Shown piece after piece: positions 51,846 through 61,942 of a stretch of 64,000 bases of DNA. Positions within the stretch are counted from its first letter, which is position 1. The number at the start of each line of letters is the position of its first letter. The translations under genes were made by a program, and so were the position numbers. The stretch comes from Larkinella knui (GTDB taxonomy: Bacteria > Bacteroidota > Bacteroidia > Cytophagales > Spirosomataceae), in assembly GCF_003858645.1 (NCBI RefSeq), contig NZ_RQJP01000001.1, positions 930,001-994,000 of the forward strand, given 5' to 3'. The notes beneath the pieces were generated by a model that searched no databases, was not told where the DNA came from, and was given only the letters and a program-made list of their open reading frames with translations.

Positions 51846-53075
51846 ATGAAAATCCTCACTGTGGTATATGATCTTGATAAAGGAGGTACGCAAAGAGCTG
51901 CTCAAAATTTTTGTGAAGCCTATAAAGCCCTTGGCCATGATAGCCAGTTAATTGCGGTTTACGCAGGTGGCCCCAGAGAACAAGAATTAAAGGTTTTAGG
52001 CATTTCAGTTTATGTAACGATTACACCTGAGTTTATAAAACACTTAAGAGATTGGGATCCTGATATTATCCATCTTCATTCGCACGCTTTGAAAAAGGTT
52101 GAAGTTTATAAACTCAAAGAAGTGTGCCCGAGGGCGCGAATGATTGAAACGAATGTCTTCTCCTGTTTGTCCGATTATTCAGAAAATAGCGTAGAGTATA
52201 GTTTTCAGCTTTCGGCATGGTGTAACTATTTATACCACAGTAGAGGTGGCTCCACTAATAAAAGTGTTATAATTCCTAATCCTGTCAAAACACAGCCGTT
52301 TAAAAAATCTACTTATGAAGATTGCCAGGCATTTCGACAAAAATATAACATTCCTGGCGATGCTTTTGTGTTGGGAAGAATTGGTCAGAAACATTTTGCT
52401 AAATGGTCTTATTATTTAGTGGATATCTTTCAGAAATTTAGTGAAGAAGTAAATGCGAATTCGTGTTTACTGTTGGTTAATGCACATGAAAGTTTAATTT
52501 CTTATGCAAAAGACAAAGGTTTACTGGATAAAATTATTTTGATAGATGTTATCACGGGAGATCAAGAGTTAGCTCAATGTTATTCAACAATCGATCTATT
52601 TCTCCACATAAGTACTCAAGGTGAAAGTTTTGGGTATGCCTTAGCGGAGTCTCTTCTTTGTGAAACACCAGTAATTGCTTATAATACACCTTGGTCTGAC
52701 AATTCTCAGTCAGAGGTGATTGGGGATAGAGTAGGTGGATACTGCGCAAATTCCAGAAAAGAATTTTTTAAATTTATTAAAACACTATATTTTAATGAGA
52801 AACTTAGACATGAACTTGGGAAGCGAGGGAGAGAGAAAATTATTAATGATTATAATTATACGGTTGTGGCGCAGAAAGTAATTGATATAATGACTCGTGA
52901 AAATACAAGTAGTAAGACTAGCCCTATTTCTTCTTTAGTTGCAATCAGAAATTTAAGCTTTATAAAAAAGAATATAGTGCGAATTTTGCTTTGGATTAAA
53001 CTGAAGCATGAAGTCACTCATAGAGGATCGAATTTTGTCCTTAAAAAGCTTTATAATCATAAAATATATTATTAA
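51846..53075 (+). CDS. Family 4 glycosyltransferase (AT-rich gene)
   Basis: The 409-residue product opens MKILTVVYDLDKGGTQRAAQ and carries VLGRIGQKHFAKWSYYLVDI and GESFGYALAESLLCETPVIA (E-x7-E). It is AT-rich like the flippase 11 bases before it and probably arrived with it. It ends about 190 bases before the convergent T9SS gene, in an AT-rich gap that shows nothing else. Confidence 0.9.
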   Translation: MKILTVVYDLDKGGTQRAAQNFCEAYKALGHDSQLIAVYAGGPREQELKVLGISVYVTITPEFIKHLRDWDPDIIHLHSHALKKVEVYKLKEVCPRARMIETNVFSCLSDYSENSVEYSFQLSAWCNYLYHSRGGSTNKSVIIPNPVKTQPFKKSTYEDCQAFRQKYNIPGDAFVLGRIGQKHFAKWSYYLVDIFQKFSEEVNANSCLLLVNAHESLISYAKDKGLLDKIILIDVITGDQELAQCYSTIDLFLHISTQGESFGYALAESLLCETPVIAYNTPWSDNSQSEVIGDRVGGYCANSRKEFFKFIKTLYFNEKLRHELGKRGREKIINDYNYTVVAQKVIDIMTRENTSSKTSPISSLVAIRNLSFIKKNIVRILLWIKLKHEVTHRGSNFVLKKLYNHKIYY

Positions 53076-53269
53076 CCTTAATTGTAATCAAGTTTAAATT
53101 TCTGCAAGTAGTTCTAATTAAAATGAATAATTATATTTATAGATAATACTTTAAGACATACAGTTTGAACTGCCCGAATGAAGATAAATTTGATGCCAGA
53201 TATGAAATTAAATCAATCCTTGGGTATACTGATTAGCCTGTCTTTACCCGCAAGATGCCTGCAGTCCCA

Positions 53270-56200
53270 TTATTGACGAAAAATGATTTTTTTACTGCGT
53301 AGCTGATTACCTTGGCGGATCAAAACCATGTACACACCAGAGGCACCTTGCAGATAAATTTTCTGCCGGTGGTATCCGGCACCTTCTATACCCTTTTTGT
53401 ACCAGGAACGACCCATTTGATCAATGATCGATATTTCGCTGGCCATCGGTTGCACCGTGTAATAAGATACCTCAAATTCCCGATCGACCGGATTAGGCGT
53501 TATCTTAAAATCGGATGAATCCGATTCGATTTCTCCCACCGCAACAGCCCGCGCATTAGGCGCACAGTTCAGTGTTTTGGGCGACCAGGTCAGTGTAAAT
53601 GTACTGTTTTGAACTTTGGCACTGATCTGGAATGTTTCCCCGGTTTTTATTGAAGGTGGGGTTGTAAAAGTATATCCGTGATTTCCGTTGCCTTTACCGG
53701 CTGTTTTAAGATCGGCGCGATAAAGATCTGCTTTGGTGCTTCCAATTACTTTTCCGTTCGCATAGAATTCAAGCAGGACAGGATCATTGGGTTTATTGCG
53801 ATCCCACACCCACCCGCGAATCGAACCGCACTCCACTTTATCCAGATAGCCTTCGAAATTACCAGTAACCGTGACAGCAGGGTTGATAATTGGACTAACT
53901 TCTATAGTAAGTACAGTTGAAGGCACACTTTTACAGGCATCGCTTTGTTTACATATTGCCGTGTAACTTGTGGTCGATGAAGGGGTTATGATTAATGAGG
54001 TGCCAATTTGGCTGGTGCTCCAGACAACTGTACTGGCGCAATTGCTGGCGGTCAAGGTTACACTTTGTCCTGCGGTTATGGCTGAAGAACTGGAGCTGAC
54101 AGTCGGGGGAGCGGGTGGGGTGCAGACCGTTGGTTGCGGAGATGCGGTATCTGATTTTTTCAGTAAAATAAGAGATGACCAGGGGGCCAGCGTACCGGTT
54201 CCCTGATACGTGCGATTTTCAAGATCAACAAAGGTGCCAGTTGGCAAGTTAAAACCTTTGTTCACACCTGATGCATTGTATTCAAAATGAATGACATCAT
54301 CAGGATTTATGAACGAAAGATCGGCTTCAACCAATTGCAGATTATCGACAAAAAAAGTACCGTCGGCTTGGTCGGTCTGAAAAACTAAAAAAGCGTTACT
54401 TTCTGAAGTGGGAACCGAAAAAGCAAACTCATTTTCAGTTCTGGTTGTACTCAGATTGCACGGGTAACGTGGCGTTAAATCATTGTAAGGTGAATCGCGC
54501 TTTCTCAAATAAACCTGAAAACTTCGCTGCTTTTGGGTACCCACTAAACTAAATTTAAGTATATATTTCTTCGCAGCACTTACGGCTCCAATTTCCATCG
54601 TAATCAAGGCGCTTCGGTCTTTAACCAAAGGATTAATAGTGGTGTAGAACGTAGTCTTCATACAGCCTGCATCCAAACCGCCCTCATTACTCCATTCCAG
54701 CTTAACATTACCCGATGGAGACCAACTGTAGGCATTGTTAATATGGTTTGTAAAGGTGCCATTGGGGAATTTATTATTCCCAATCAAGGTGTTGAGCCGA
54801 TACGAAGGGATTGGTATTGGTGATGTCCTGGAATTGGCATCGAGGCTGAATGCAGTTTTCCAGTCGGATAGAGTATAAATTCCGGAAATACCTGAATTTG
54901 TGTTTGCGTTGATTATAAATCCATCATCAAGAGGACGAGAGTAATAATTGTTGTCGAACGTGCCAAATTGTTTAATATCGTTTAAATCGGAAACAATTCG
55001 GGAGGCCAGTTGAGTGCTATTTTTAGCAAAAAACTTATTCTCATTGATGGAATTATTTCGGATCTGATAAACCCCGTTTTGCTGCATAAACAACTGCCAT
55101 TCATTGCTGAACACGGTATTGCCCGACAGATTTATATGGTTGGCGTTGTGAAGAAATATGCCACTTCCGTTGCAATAGGCTACCGTATTGCCCTTTACGT
55201 CAACGTATCCTGTATTATCATCCAGGTAAATACCGTGTGTAAACAAATCGGAGGATTTTGGTGTGCCACTGCCAGCTCCAATTCCATTTAGGACGATGTT
55301 ATTGACTATTTTGGATGCTTTTTCCGGAGAATTGGGATTGCCATTCCAACTGTAAATTCCCCCGCCATCGTCTTTGACCAGATTGAAGTTCGACACAAAG
55401 TTATTTTGCAAAATAGTATTGTCACCTTCAAAACGGAGTGCTGAATACCCCGTATTGGTAACCGTGTTTTTTTCTACGAGATTACCCGATCCCCGAATGA
55501 TTACGGCCTGGTACGTATCGTCGCCATTGAGGCCCATTCCGCCGATAATTCCGGTGTTGGTAATGGTAGTATTGCGCAGAATGGCATTTGTGGTAGCAGT
55601 GAGGTAAATGCCCGTATTGCCCGAGTTTAAAATTTCCGCATTTTCAATGACCGGCAGCGTGTTATTCTGCCCTGCGATGCCGTTAATACAGGTCGCTATC
55701 GTGCAATTGCTGATCGTAATCGTGGAGGTACCGGAGAGATTAAATCCGTTCAGATCAGCCCCTTCAATCTGCAGGTTCTGGAATTTTATATAATTTTTTC
55801 CCAAAACCTGAATCAAGGTAGAAAGAGATGAAACTTTAATGCTTTGGTTATTCGGATTAATACCGCTAGTCAGGTAAATAGAAACCTTTTTTGCGGCTTT
55901 GTTAAAATACCACTCGCCTGATTTATCCAGGGTAGACCGGTGGTTTTGAATGAAATAACCGAAGTTGTCTTCGGCCTGGTAACTTGACGTACCTGAGTAC
56001 GTAAGCGAGGTGCCTGAATGCTGGGTAATGGTGCCTTTATCAAGAATCCAGCGGGTTTTGCGAATAACGACTTCAGCCCCAGACCAATTCGGACTGGCTG
56101 GTAACTGGTTATCCGTGATTTGGGTATTCCCGCTGTGTCCTTCGTAGGTTAAGTACCCTTTGTTTGCTGCGTCGGCGTTCGGATAGCGGCCCATGGGTTC

Positions 56201-56611
56201 GACCTTTCCGTCGATGGTGAGAACATTGATGGCATTCGGCAAACCGCTGTTGGTTGTTTCCCAGATACCATTCCCAACCGACGTCCAGTTGCTCAGACTG
56301 ACGAACCCGGAAATTACCGGTTTTGCTCCCGAACCATAATCGGCCAGAATGATGGGAAGGTTTGAAGAACCGGATTTGCCCACTATAATCTGGCCATAAA
56401 AAGTTTCTCCCCGTTTGAATAAGACGGCATCACCCGGTTGTAAATTGGGAAAAAAAGAATTGAGCTTTGCGATCGTTTTCCAGGGAGTGGCGGAATTTTG
56501 CGCCTGCGAACTGGTCCGGGAATCATCCCCGGTGAGGGTGGAGAAATAATACGTTGCTGCCTTTGCTGAAACGAAATAATTTATGAAAATAACAAGAAGA
56601 AATAGCCTCAT
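53270..56611 (-). CDS. Secreted parallel beta-helix protein with T9SS sorting domain
   Basis: The 1113-residue product has a signal peptide (MRLFLLVIFINYFVSAKA). A beta-helix domain covers about 20-600 (KRGETFYGQIIVGKSG, then many N-x-I and G-N-T rungs), followed by a carbohydrate-module-like region (600-770), an Ig-like repeat, and a C-terminal KITPNPVDREFEVSYYTVQP with VYMVLIRQG (type A sorting). It would be placed on the surface or released, binding or cutting polysaccharide. It sits beside the glycan locus, on the opposite strand. Confidence 0.88.
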   Translation of the reverse strand: MRLFLLVIFINYFVSAKAATYYFSTLTGDDSRTSSQAQNSATPWKTIAKLNSFFPNLQPGDAVLFKRGETFYGQIIVGKSGSSNLPIILADYGSGAKPVISGFVSLSNWTSVGNGIWETTNSGLPNAINVLTIDGKVEPMGRYPNADAANKGYLTYEGHSGNTQITDNQLPASPNWSGAEVVIRKTRWILDKGTITQHSGTSLTYSGTSSYQAEDNFGYFIQNHRSTLDKSGEWYFNKAAKKVSIYLTSGINPNNQSIKVSSLSTLIQVLGKNYIKFQNLQIEGADLNGFNLSGTSTITISNCTIATCINGIAGQNNTLPVIENAEILNSGNTGIYLTATTNAILRNTTITNTGIIGGMGLNGDDTYQAVIIRGSGNLVEKNTVTNTGYSALRFEGDNTILQNNFVSNFNLVKDDGGGIYSWNGNPNSPEKASKIVNNIVLNGIGAGSGTPKSSDLFTHGIYLDDNTGYVDVKGNTVAYCNGSGIFLHNANHINLSGNTVFSNEWQLFMQQNGVYQIRNNSINENKFFAKNSTQLASRIVSDLNDIKQFGTFDNNYYSRPLDDGFIINANTNSGISGIYTLSDWKTAFSLDANSRTSPIPIPSYRLNTLIGNNKFPNGTFTNHINNAYSWSPSGNVKLEWSNEGGLDAGCMKTTFYTTINPLVKDRSALITMEIGAVSAAKKYILKFSLVGTQKQRSFQVYLRKRDSPYNDLTPRYPCNLSTTRTENEFAFSVPTSESNAFLVFQTDQADGTFFVDNLQLVEADLSFINPDDVIHFEYNASGVNKGFNLPTGTFVDLENRTYQGTGTLAPWSSLILLKKSDTASPQPTVCTPPAPPTVSSSSSAITAGQSVTLTASNCASTVVWSTSQIGTSLIITPSSTTSYTAICKQSDACKSVPSTVLTIEVSPIINPAVTVTGNFEGYLDKVECGSIRGWVWDRNKPNDPVLLEFYANGKVIGSTKADLYRADLKTAGKGNGNHGYTFTTPPSIKTGETFQISAKVQNSTFTLTWSPKTLNCAPNARAVAVGEIESDSSDFKITPNPVDREFEVSYYTVQPMASEISIIDQMGRSWYKKGIEGAGYHRQKIYLQGASGVYMVLIRQGNQLRSKKIIFRQ

Positions 56612-56776
56612 AAAAATAATTGAATGCTCGTTTATCCGTTCAATTTCAAATGGTTATGGCACTATTATAAGACAGCAAACCGAATGCCAAAGTAACCAAA
56701 TAGAAAACGGTTAAACCCTTAATTTTTCGAGAATTCGTACTTGATTAGGCCTTTACAACGAGCAATAGACACAAAA

Positions 56777-56816
56777 CGCCGTCAGCACGGGATGGATCCA
56801 TCCCGTGCTGACGGCG
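56777..56816. repeat. Perfect 40-bp palindrome
   Basis: Bases 56777-56816 read the same on both strands, centred on GGATCC, with no spacer. It lies 40 bases after the stop of the leftward ATP-grasp gene and has TTTTG behind it in that direction. The simplest role is a very strong terminator. Confidence 0.9.
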
Positions 56817-56855
56817 GATATTGACTGGATAGTTACCTTGAAACCTGACTTGCCC

Positions 56856-58340
56856 TCAATACAAAACCCACGTGTCCTTGCCGCCCCCGCCCTGTGAGGA
56901 GTTAACCACCAGTGAACCTTTGCGCAGGGCCACGCGGGTCAGTCCGCCGGGAATGACGTTGATGCCATCACCATACAAAATGTAGGGCCGGAAATCGACG
57001 TGTCGGCCTTCCGTATGATCTCCTACGATGGTCGGCACGCGGGAAAGCGAAATGGTGGGCTGGGCGATGTAATTCCGGGGATTTTCCTTGATTTTTTTTC
57101 TAAACAGCTTATGCTCGGCTTTGGTGGCTTTCGGCCCAATCAACATCCCGTATCCACCGGCTTCGTTGGCTTCCTTCACCACCAGCTGCTCGATGTTTTC
57201 CATGACGTATTTACAATCCTCTTCTTCCCGGCAAATGTAGGTTTTTACATTCGGGATAATGGCTTCTTCGCCCAGGTAGTATTTAATAATGCGCGGCACG
57301 TACGCATAAATCACCTTGTCGTCCGCTACGCCCGTACCGGGGGCATTGGCCAGAGCAACGCGGCCTTTCTTATATACTTCGAAAATACCCGGTATTCCGA
57401 TCAGCGACTCCGGATTGAAAACGTGCGGATCGAGAAACGTGTCGTCAATCCGGCGGTAAATGACATCGACAATCTGAAACCCTTTGGTGGTCCGCATTTT
57501 AACATAACCGCCCGAAACGACCAGATCGCGGGAATCGACCAGCTCAACCCCCATCTGCTGGGCGAGGTACGAATGCTCGAAATAAGCGGAGTTGTAAATA
57601 CCGGGGGTCAAAACCACCACCGTGGGATTGGGGCGGTCGGCAATGTGTTGCAGCAATTGAAGCAGCCGCGTCGGATAATCGGAAACCGGCCGAACGCCCG
57701 TCCGCGCCAGCACTTCCGGAAACGTCTGTTTCGACAATTCCCGGTTTTCGAGCATGTACGACACGCCCGACGGACAGCGGAGATTGTCTTCCAGCACCAT
57801 AAATTGCCCGTCTTCGCCCCGAATCAGGTCGGTTCCGGTAATGTGACACCAGATATTTTTGGGCGGTTTGAGACCCATGCAGGCGGGTAAAAAGCACTTG
57901 CTCGATTCGATCAGGTCACGCGGGATGATGTTGTCGTTCAGAATCCGCTGGTCGTTATATACGTCGTGGATAAACATGTTGATGGCCTGAATGCGCTGGA
58001 TCAGTCCGCGTTCGAGCCGGTTCCATTCTTCCGACGGAATGACGCGCGGAATGATGTCGATCGGCATGATGCGTTCGGTTCCTTCGCCCTCCGAATAGAC
58101 GTTGAAAGTGATGCCCATCGACATCAGCGCCCGCTCAGCCGTTTGCTGCCGACCGATGACATCTTCGCGGCTCAGCTGCTCCACCCGCTGTTTAAACTGT
58201 TCATACCCAGAGCGTACCTGACCATCCGGCGTAAACATTTCATCATAAAAGTTATCCGTCTGGTAGTCGGTAAATGAGAAGGAATTTCCCTGCGATTGTG
58301 ACTGAGTTTGGTTTCCTTGTGACTGTGACTGAAATTGCAT
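56856..58340 (-). CDS. Circularly permuted type 2 ATP-grasp protein
   Basis: The 494-residue product matches the COG2308-type enzymes: GITFNVYSEGEGTERIMPID, WCHITGTDLIRGEDGQFMVL with EDNLRCPSGVSY, NAPGTGVADDKVIYAYVP and VVKEANEAGGYGMLIG. It probably forms a peptide-like bond using ATP on an unknown acceptor. Its usual companions, an alpha-E protein and a transglutaminase-like protein, are absent. The N-terminus carries a short repeat QSQSQGNQTQSQSQGN that looks disordered. Confidence 0.9.
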   Translation of the reverse strand: MQFQSQSQGNQTQSQSQGNSFSFTDYQTDNFYDEMFTPDGQVRSGYEQFKQRVEQLSREDVIGRQQTAERALMSMGITFNVYSEGEGTERIMPIDIIPRVIPSEEWNRLERGLIQRIQAINMFIHDVYNDQRILNDNIIPRDLIESSKCFLPACMGLKPPKNIWCHITGTDLIRGEDGQFMVLEDNLRCPSGVSYMLENRELSKQTFPEVLARTGVRPVSDYPTRLLQLLQHIADRPNPTVVVLTPGIYNSAYFEHSYLAQQMGVELVDSRDLVVSGGYVKMRTTKGFQIVDVIYRRIDDTFLDPHVFNPESLIGIPGIFEVYKKGRVALANAPGTGVADDKVIYAYVPRIIKYYLGEEAIIPNVKTYICREEEDCKYVMENIEQLVVKEANEAGGYGMLIGPKATKAEHKLFRKKIKENPRNYIAQPTISLSRVPTIVGDHTEGRHVDFRPYILYGDGINVIPGGLTRVALRKGSLVVNSSQGGGGKDTWVLY

Positions 58341-58556
58341 AGGTGGGCTAGTGATTTTGGCGAATAAACCCTTAAAATTGCAATAATATACAAAATTATA
58401 TATGGTTGGCGTTTATAGCAGATAGTTTATTATTTATTTCCCTGCGGAGATTTAGGCCTTGCCGTTAAATAACTGTCTCTTCATTTCCGTAAACAACCCG
58501 TATCTTTAAAGGCTCAACAACCCTTGAAAAATCGCATCACGTCTATTACTAGTTGA

Positions 58557-60113
58557 ATGAGAGAGAGATACGGTCGGCTATTCGCAACGTTAGCAATTCT
58601 GAGTTTTTCTTTTCCCACCTGGGGGCAATACCTGACGGGAATTGCTAACAGTAATTATGGAGGTACTCAATCCATTTATCGTCATCCATCAGAAGCGGCC
58701 GATTCCCGCTACCGGGTTTACCTGAACCTGGCGACAGTCGATTTCTACGCTTCGAATAACTACGTGCGCTGGGTAGCGCCTTTTTCCGTGGTCCGGTATA
58801 TGACCGGGCAAATACCGTCCGAATACCGCAGTGAACGTGGGAAGAGCCTGGGAAGAACCGGTTATTTGAAAGAACAACTGAACGGACGCGACAAGCGCCT
58901 GACACTGGGGGGCGAAATCCGGGGACCGTCGGCCCTGGTAACGCTGAATGACCGGTTTGGCGTGGCCCTATCAACGCGGGTCAGAACGGGAATTTCATAC
59001 CGGAACACATCGGAAGAAACCGCCCGGTTGATGCTCTACGGAACCCAGATTGTTGAACTGCAACGCATTCTGAACGAAAATCAACACGGTATGGCCAACG
59101 TCAATGGCTACGCCGAACTGGCCGCAACCTTCGGGGCTGTGCTGCTCGATAACGATGAGCAGTTCTGGAAAGCAGGCGTTACCATCAAGCGGGAAGTTGG
59201 TTTTTATAACGCCCACGTTCGGGTCGACGACGGCACCCACCAGATCGTTCGGGACCCCAACCAGTCCGGATTTCAGGCCCTGCGCATCCGGAAGTTCGAC
59301 GGCGTTTACGGCTATACGAATCAGACGGCTTTTCAGAATGCTGGTTTGGCGCCGGGCTGGCTTTTTGGCAAACAATCAGCGGGAGGGGGCTGGGGTTTTG
59401 ACCTCGGAATGACGTATGAATACCGCCCCGCAATCCGCAGCTATACCTACCGGGAAAACGGTGAACTCCGCCGTGACCCGACCAAAAATAAATACCTCTA
59501 CCGGATATCTGCTTCGCTGGTCGATATTGGCGGCATCCGGTTTAAAAATCCGGAAATGGTTAACTTATACCAGGTTTCGGCCGTGAACAAGCTCATTACC
59601 AATACCACTTTTTTGGGTGTAAAGGAGCCCGATGAGATCAATAACCGGATTGTTGATGTGCTCGATCTTCCCTTGATGAACAGAACCACTTCGTATCGTT
59701 CCGGTCTGCCAACGGCGCTGAACGTCAGTGCCGATTACCAATTCAGACCCCAGGTCTACGTTGGCGTTTTATGGACGCAGAGTCTCGTGCCGTCCAATGC
59801 CGTGGCGATGATTACGCCCTCGATGCTGGCCGTTGTGCCCCGTTGGGAAAGCCGTTGGGCGGAAGTTTCGATGCCAATTGCGTTGCAGGATAATTATTCG
59901 ATGCCAACCATCGGGCTGGCCATGCGGGTGGGCCCCGTGTTTGCCGGAACCGATCACCTGGGTGGTCTGGCCAATATCGGCAACCCGCGCGGGGCCAATT
60001 TCTACGCCGGAGCGACGATTCCGCTGTTCCGCCGGGGACCGAAAAATCCGAATGCCTGTTACTTTCCGCCACAGGAAGGCGGATACTGGAAGCGGTTTGG
60101 CCGAAAGCGCTGA
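58557..60113 (+). CDS. DUF5723 family protein (outer-membrane barrel type)
   Basis: The 518-residue product has a signal peptide ending TWGQ and amphipathic strands throughout: LTGIANSNYGGTQSIYRHPS, YRVYLNLATVDFYASNNYVR, GFDLGMTYEYRP. This pattern is of Bacteroidota outer-membrane barrel proteins of DUF5723. Some relatives sit near T9SS genes, but the function is unknown. Single gene. Confidence 0.8.
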   Translation: MRERYGRLFATLAILSFSFPTWGQYLTGIANSNYGGTQSIYRHPSEAADSRYRVYLNLATVDFYASNNYVRWVAPFSVVRYMTGQIPSEYRSERGKSLGRTGYLKEQLNGRDKRLTLGGEIRGPSALVTLNDRFGVALSTRVRTGISYRNTSEETARLMLYGTQIVELQRILNENQHGMANVNGYAELAATFGAVLLDNDEQFWKAGVTIKREVGFYNAHVRVDDGTHQIVRDPNQSGFQALRIRKFDGVYGYTNQTAFQNAGLAPGWLFGKQSAGGGWGFDLGMTYEYRPAIRSYTYRENGELRRDPTKNKYLYRISASLVDIGGIRFKNPEMVNLYQVSAVNKLITNTTFLGVKEPDEINNRIVDVLDLPLMNRTTSYRSGLPTALNVSADYQFRPQVYVGVLWTQSLVPSNAVAMITPSMLAVVPRWESRWAEVSMPIALQDNYSMPTIGLAMRVGPVFAGTDHLGGLANIGNPRGANFYAGATIPLFRRGPKNPNACYFPPQEGGYWKRFGRKR

Positions 60114-60125
60114 GACTTGAAGGCT

Positions 60126-61691
60126 TTATTTTCGGATGAAGTACCGGTAAAAAAACGACTCCCGTTTCCCAACGTATTGCCGGGCATAATCCGCGTCGGC
60201 ATCGATGGCTTCATGTGGCCGCATCCGGCTCATATCCGATTCGCCAAAGTTGGTTGCGGCATTGGCCATCGACCGTTCGATGGGTTGCGGGATTGGAATC
60301 GAACGCAGTTTATACCCCACCACGCGCAGCGGCACATACAGCCCGAGGAGAATCCAGCCCGCAAAAAGCCACCCGGCAACCGACAGTTTCGGAGCCGCCA
60401 ACCAGTTGGCCAATCCATTAGCCATGGCCAGATAATAAATGAACTGGGCCGGAATCAGGCTGCGGTTCTGGAAGTCGTTCCAGCGACCCATATAAACCAG
60501 GCTGATGAGCTGAATGGTCACCGCGGCCAAGAAGGCCATTTTTTCCCAGTCCTTGTTCCCGTTGGTTGGCCGGTTAGACCACCGGAATACTACGAACCCC
60601 ACCCAAAGCTGGAAGCCCCAGAAAAGGAGGTATAAAATCCCGTCGGCCGGGGTGACGAAGGCTTCGGTGATCAGCCCGGCGTCCGGAATCGGGTAGTGGG
60701 CTTGATAAAAACTTCCCATCAGGCCCGTTATTGCCAGACAACAGGTCAAAAAAACCGGGTGCAACCAGGCCGAAAAGGAAAAGAGGTTTCGCTGGGTGAA
60801 GAGCAACCACAGCCCCAGGCCAATGCTCACAAACGGCGACCAAAGCAGGGTGCCCGCCACAACGAAAGCCAGCGCGACGGGTGTCGTTTTTCGACGTTGC
60901 CAGTAACAGACCAGGCCGATGGCAATCCAGCCGCCCAACGCATGTTGCGGGACGGCCTGCAACTGCATGACGAGCGGAGACGGGTCCATGCTTTGGGCCC
61001 AGTTGTGGTTGCTAAAGACGATCCGGGGTGGTTCATATCGCGTATAACCCGGAATCCGGTTGTTGCTCACCGCTGACAGCCAAGGTATTACATGCCACTG
61101 AAAATCAGTATACAATGACCAGAATAACCGGATGGCAACCTCAACGCCCGAGAGCAACGGCAGGCCGATGGCAATCCAGACCCGGTAGCGTACACTCAGT
61201 CGAGCGGCCCAGCAGAAAGCTAGCAAAACACCCAGCAGTCCCCAGAAGAACGAAACCCATTCTGCCGATGGAAAAGACAGGTGAGCGAGCTTGGCCAGGG
61301 CCGCCGTGGGTAAATAATAGGCGAGATAATAGCAAAGGAACGGGTCATCAAACCGCGGGTTCCGGTAGACAACCGGCCACGGTCGGGTGATGAGGTCGTA
61401 AAAAACCAGGTTGTGTTTATCGTAATCGCCATATTGGGGCACAAAGGCACCCATGCCGCTTACCCAGGTCCAGAAGAGTGCTCCCGCCATCAGAATCAGC
61501 CATTCCTGGCGGGAAAACGGCAAATGTGACCGGGTGGAAGGATCGGCCTGGCGACCGAATTGCCAGACGCCGATCCCAATCAGCAGGGAAAGCGGAATGG
61601 CGATACCGGGAATAATCCAGCCATACAGGAAGAGGCAAACCGGAACATACAGATAACCGAGTGAAGCAAGCGTTAATCGGTCGGTTTTCAT
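60126..61691 (-). CDS. Multi-pass membrane protein of unknown function
   Basis: The 521-residue product has about 12 predicted membrane helices. A periplasmic-type loop with PQYGDYDKHNLVFYDLITRP and a long loop (YTDFQWHVIPWLSAVSNNRI) recall membrane-embedded GT-C glycosyltransferases, but the DE/DD catalytic pattern could not be fixed. It stands alone. A GT-C enzyme or a lipid-modifying enzyme is possible. Confidence 0.6.
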   Translation of the reverse strand: MKTDRLTLASLGYLYVPVCLFLYGWIIPGIAIPLSLLIGIGVWQFGRQADPSTRSHLPFSRQEWLILMAGALFWTWVSGMGAFVPQYGDYDKHNLVFYDLITRPWPVVYRNPRFDDPFLCYYLAYYLPTAALAKLAHLSFPSAEWVSFFWGLLGVLLAFCWAARLSVRYRVWIAIGLPLLSGVEVAIRLFWSLYTDFQWHVIPWLSAVSNNRIPGYTRYEPPRIVFSNHNWAQSMDPSPLVMQLQAVPQHALGGWIAIGLVCYWQRRKTTPVALAFVVAGTLLWSPFVSIGLGLWLLFTQRNLFSFSAWLHPVFLTCCLAITGLMGSFYQAHYPIPDAGLITEAFVTPADGILYLLFWGFQLWVGFVVFRWSNRPTNGNKDWEKMAFLAAVTIQLISLVYMGRWNDFQNRSLIPAQFIYYLAMANGLANWLAAPKLSVAGWLFAGWILLGLYVPLRVVGYKLRSIPIPQPIERSMANAATNFGESDMSRMRPHEAIDADADYARQYVGKRESFFYRYFIRK

Positions 61692-61942
61692 GCAATACGC
61701 TTGATTAGCAGGCTGGTGTGGTCGGTTGTATGGACAAAACTAAAAAAGGCCGGACGAAATCCTCCCGGCCGGTTCAGAAAAACCGGATTATTTTAGTTCT
61801 TACGGATCCTATCAGGGCCCTCAGCTCCGGTTCAGTCGCAAAACGTTCCAGTCCGGTGGCGTTTTGGCCCGCTTTATCAACCGCCCGTTTCAGATTGAAA
61901 GGATATAATCCACCTTTGTAGACAGATTCAAAAACAAATACA

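Noticed and set aside
50170-53269. Insertion sequence or integron bringing the AT-rich genes
   Set aside because: No transposase, integrase, terminal inverted repeat or target duplication was seen at the edges.
57000-57890. 296-codon rightward frame opposite the ATP-grasp gene
   Set aside because: It mirrors a strongly conserved enzyme and has no family features.
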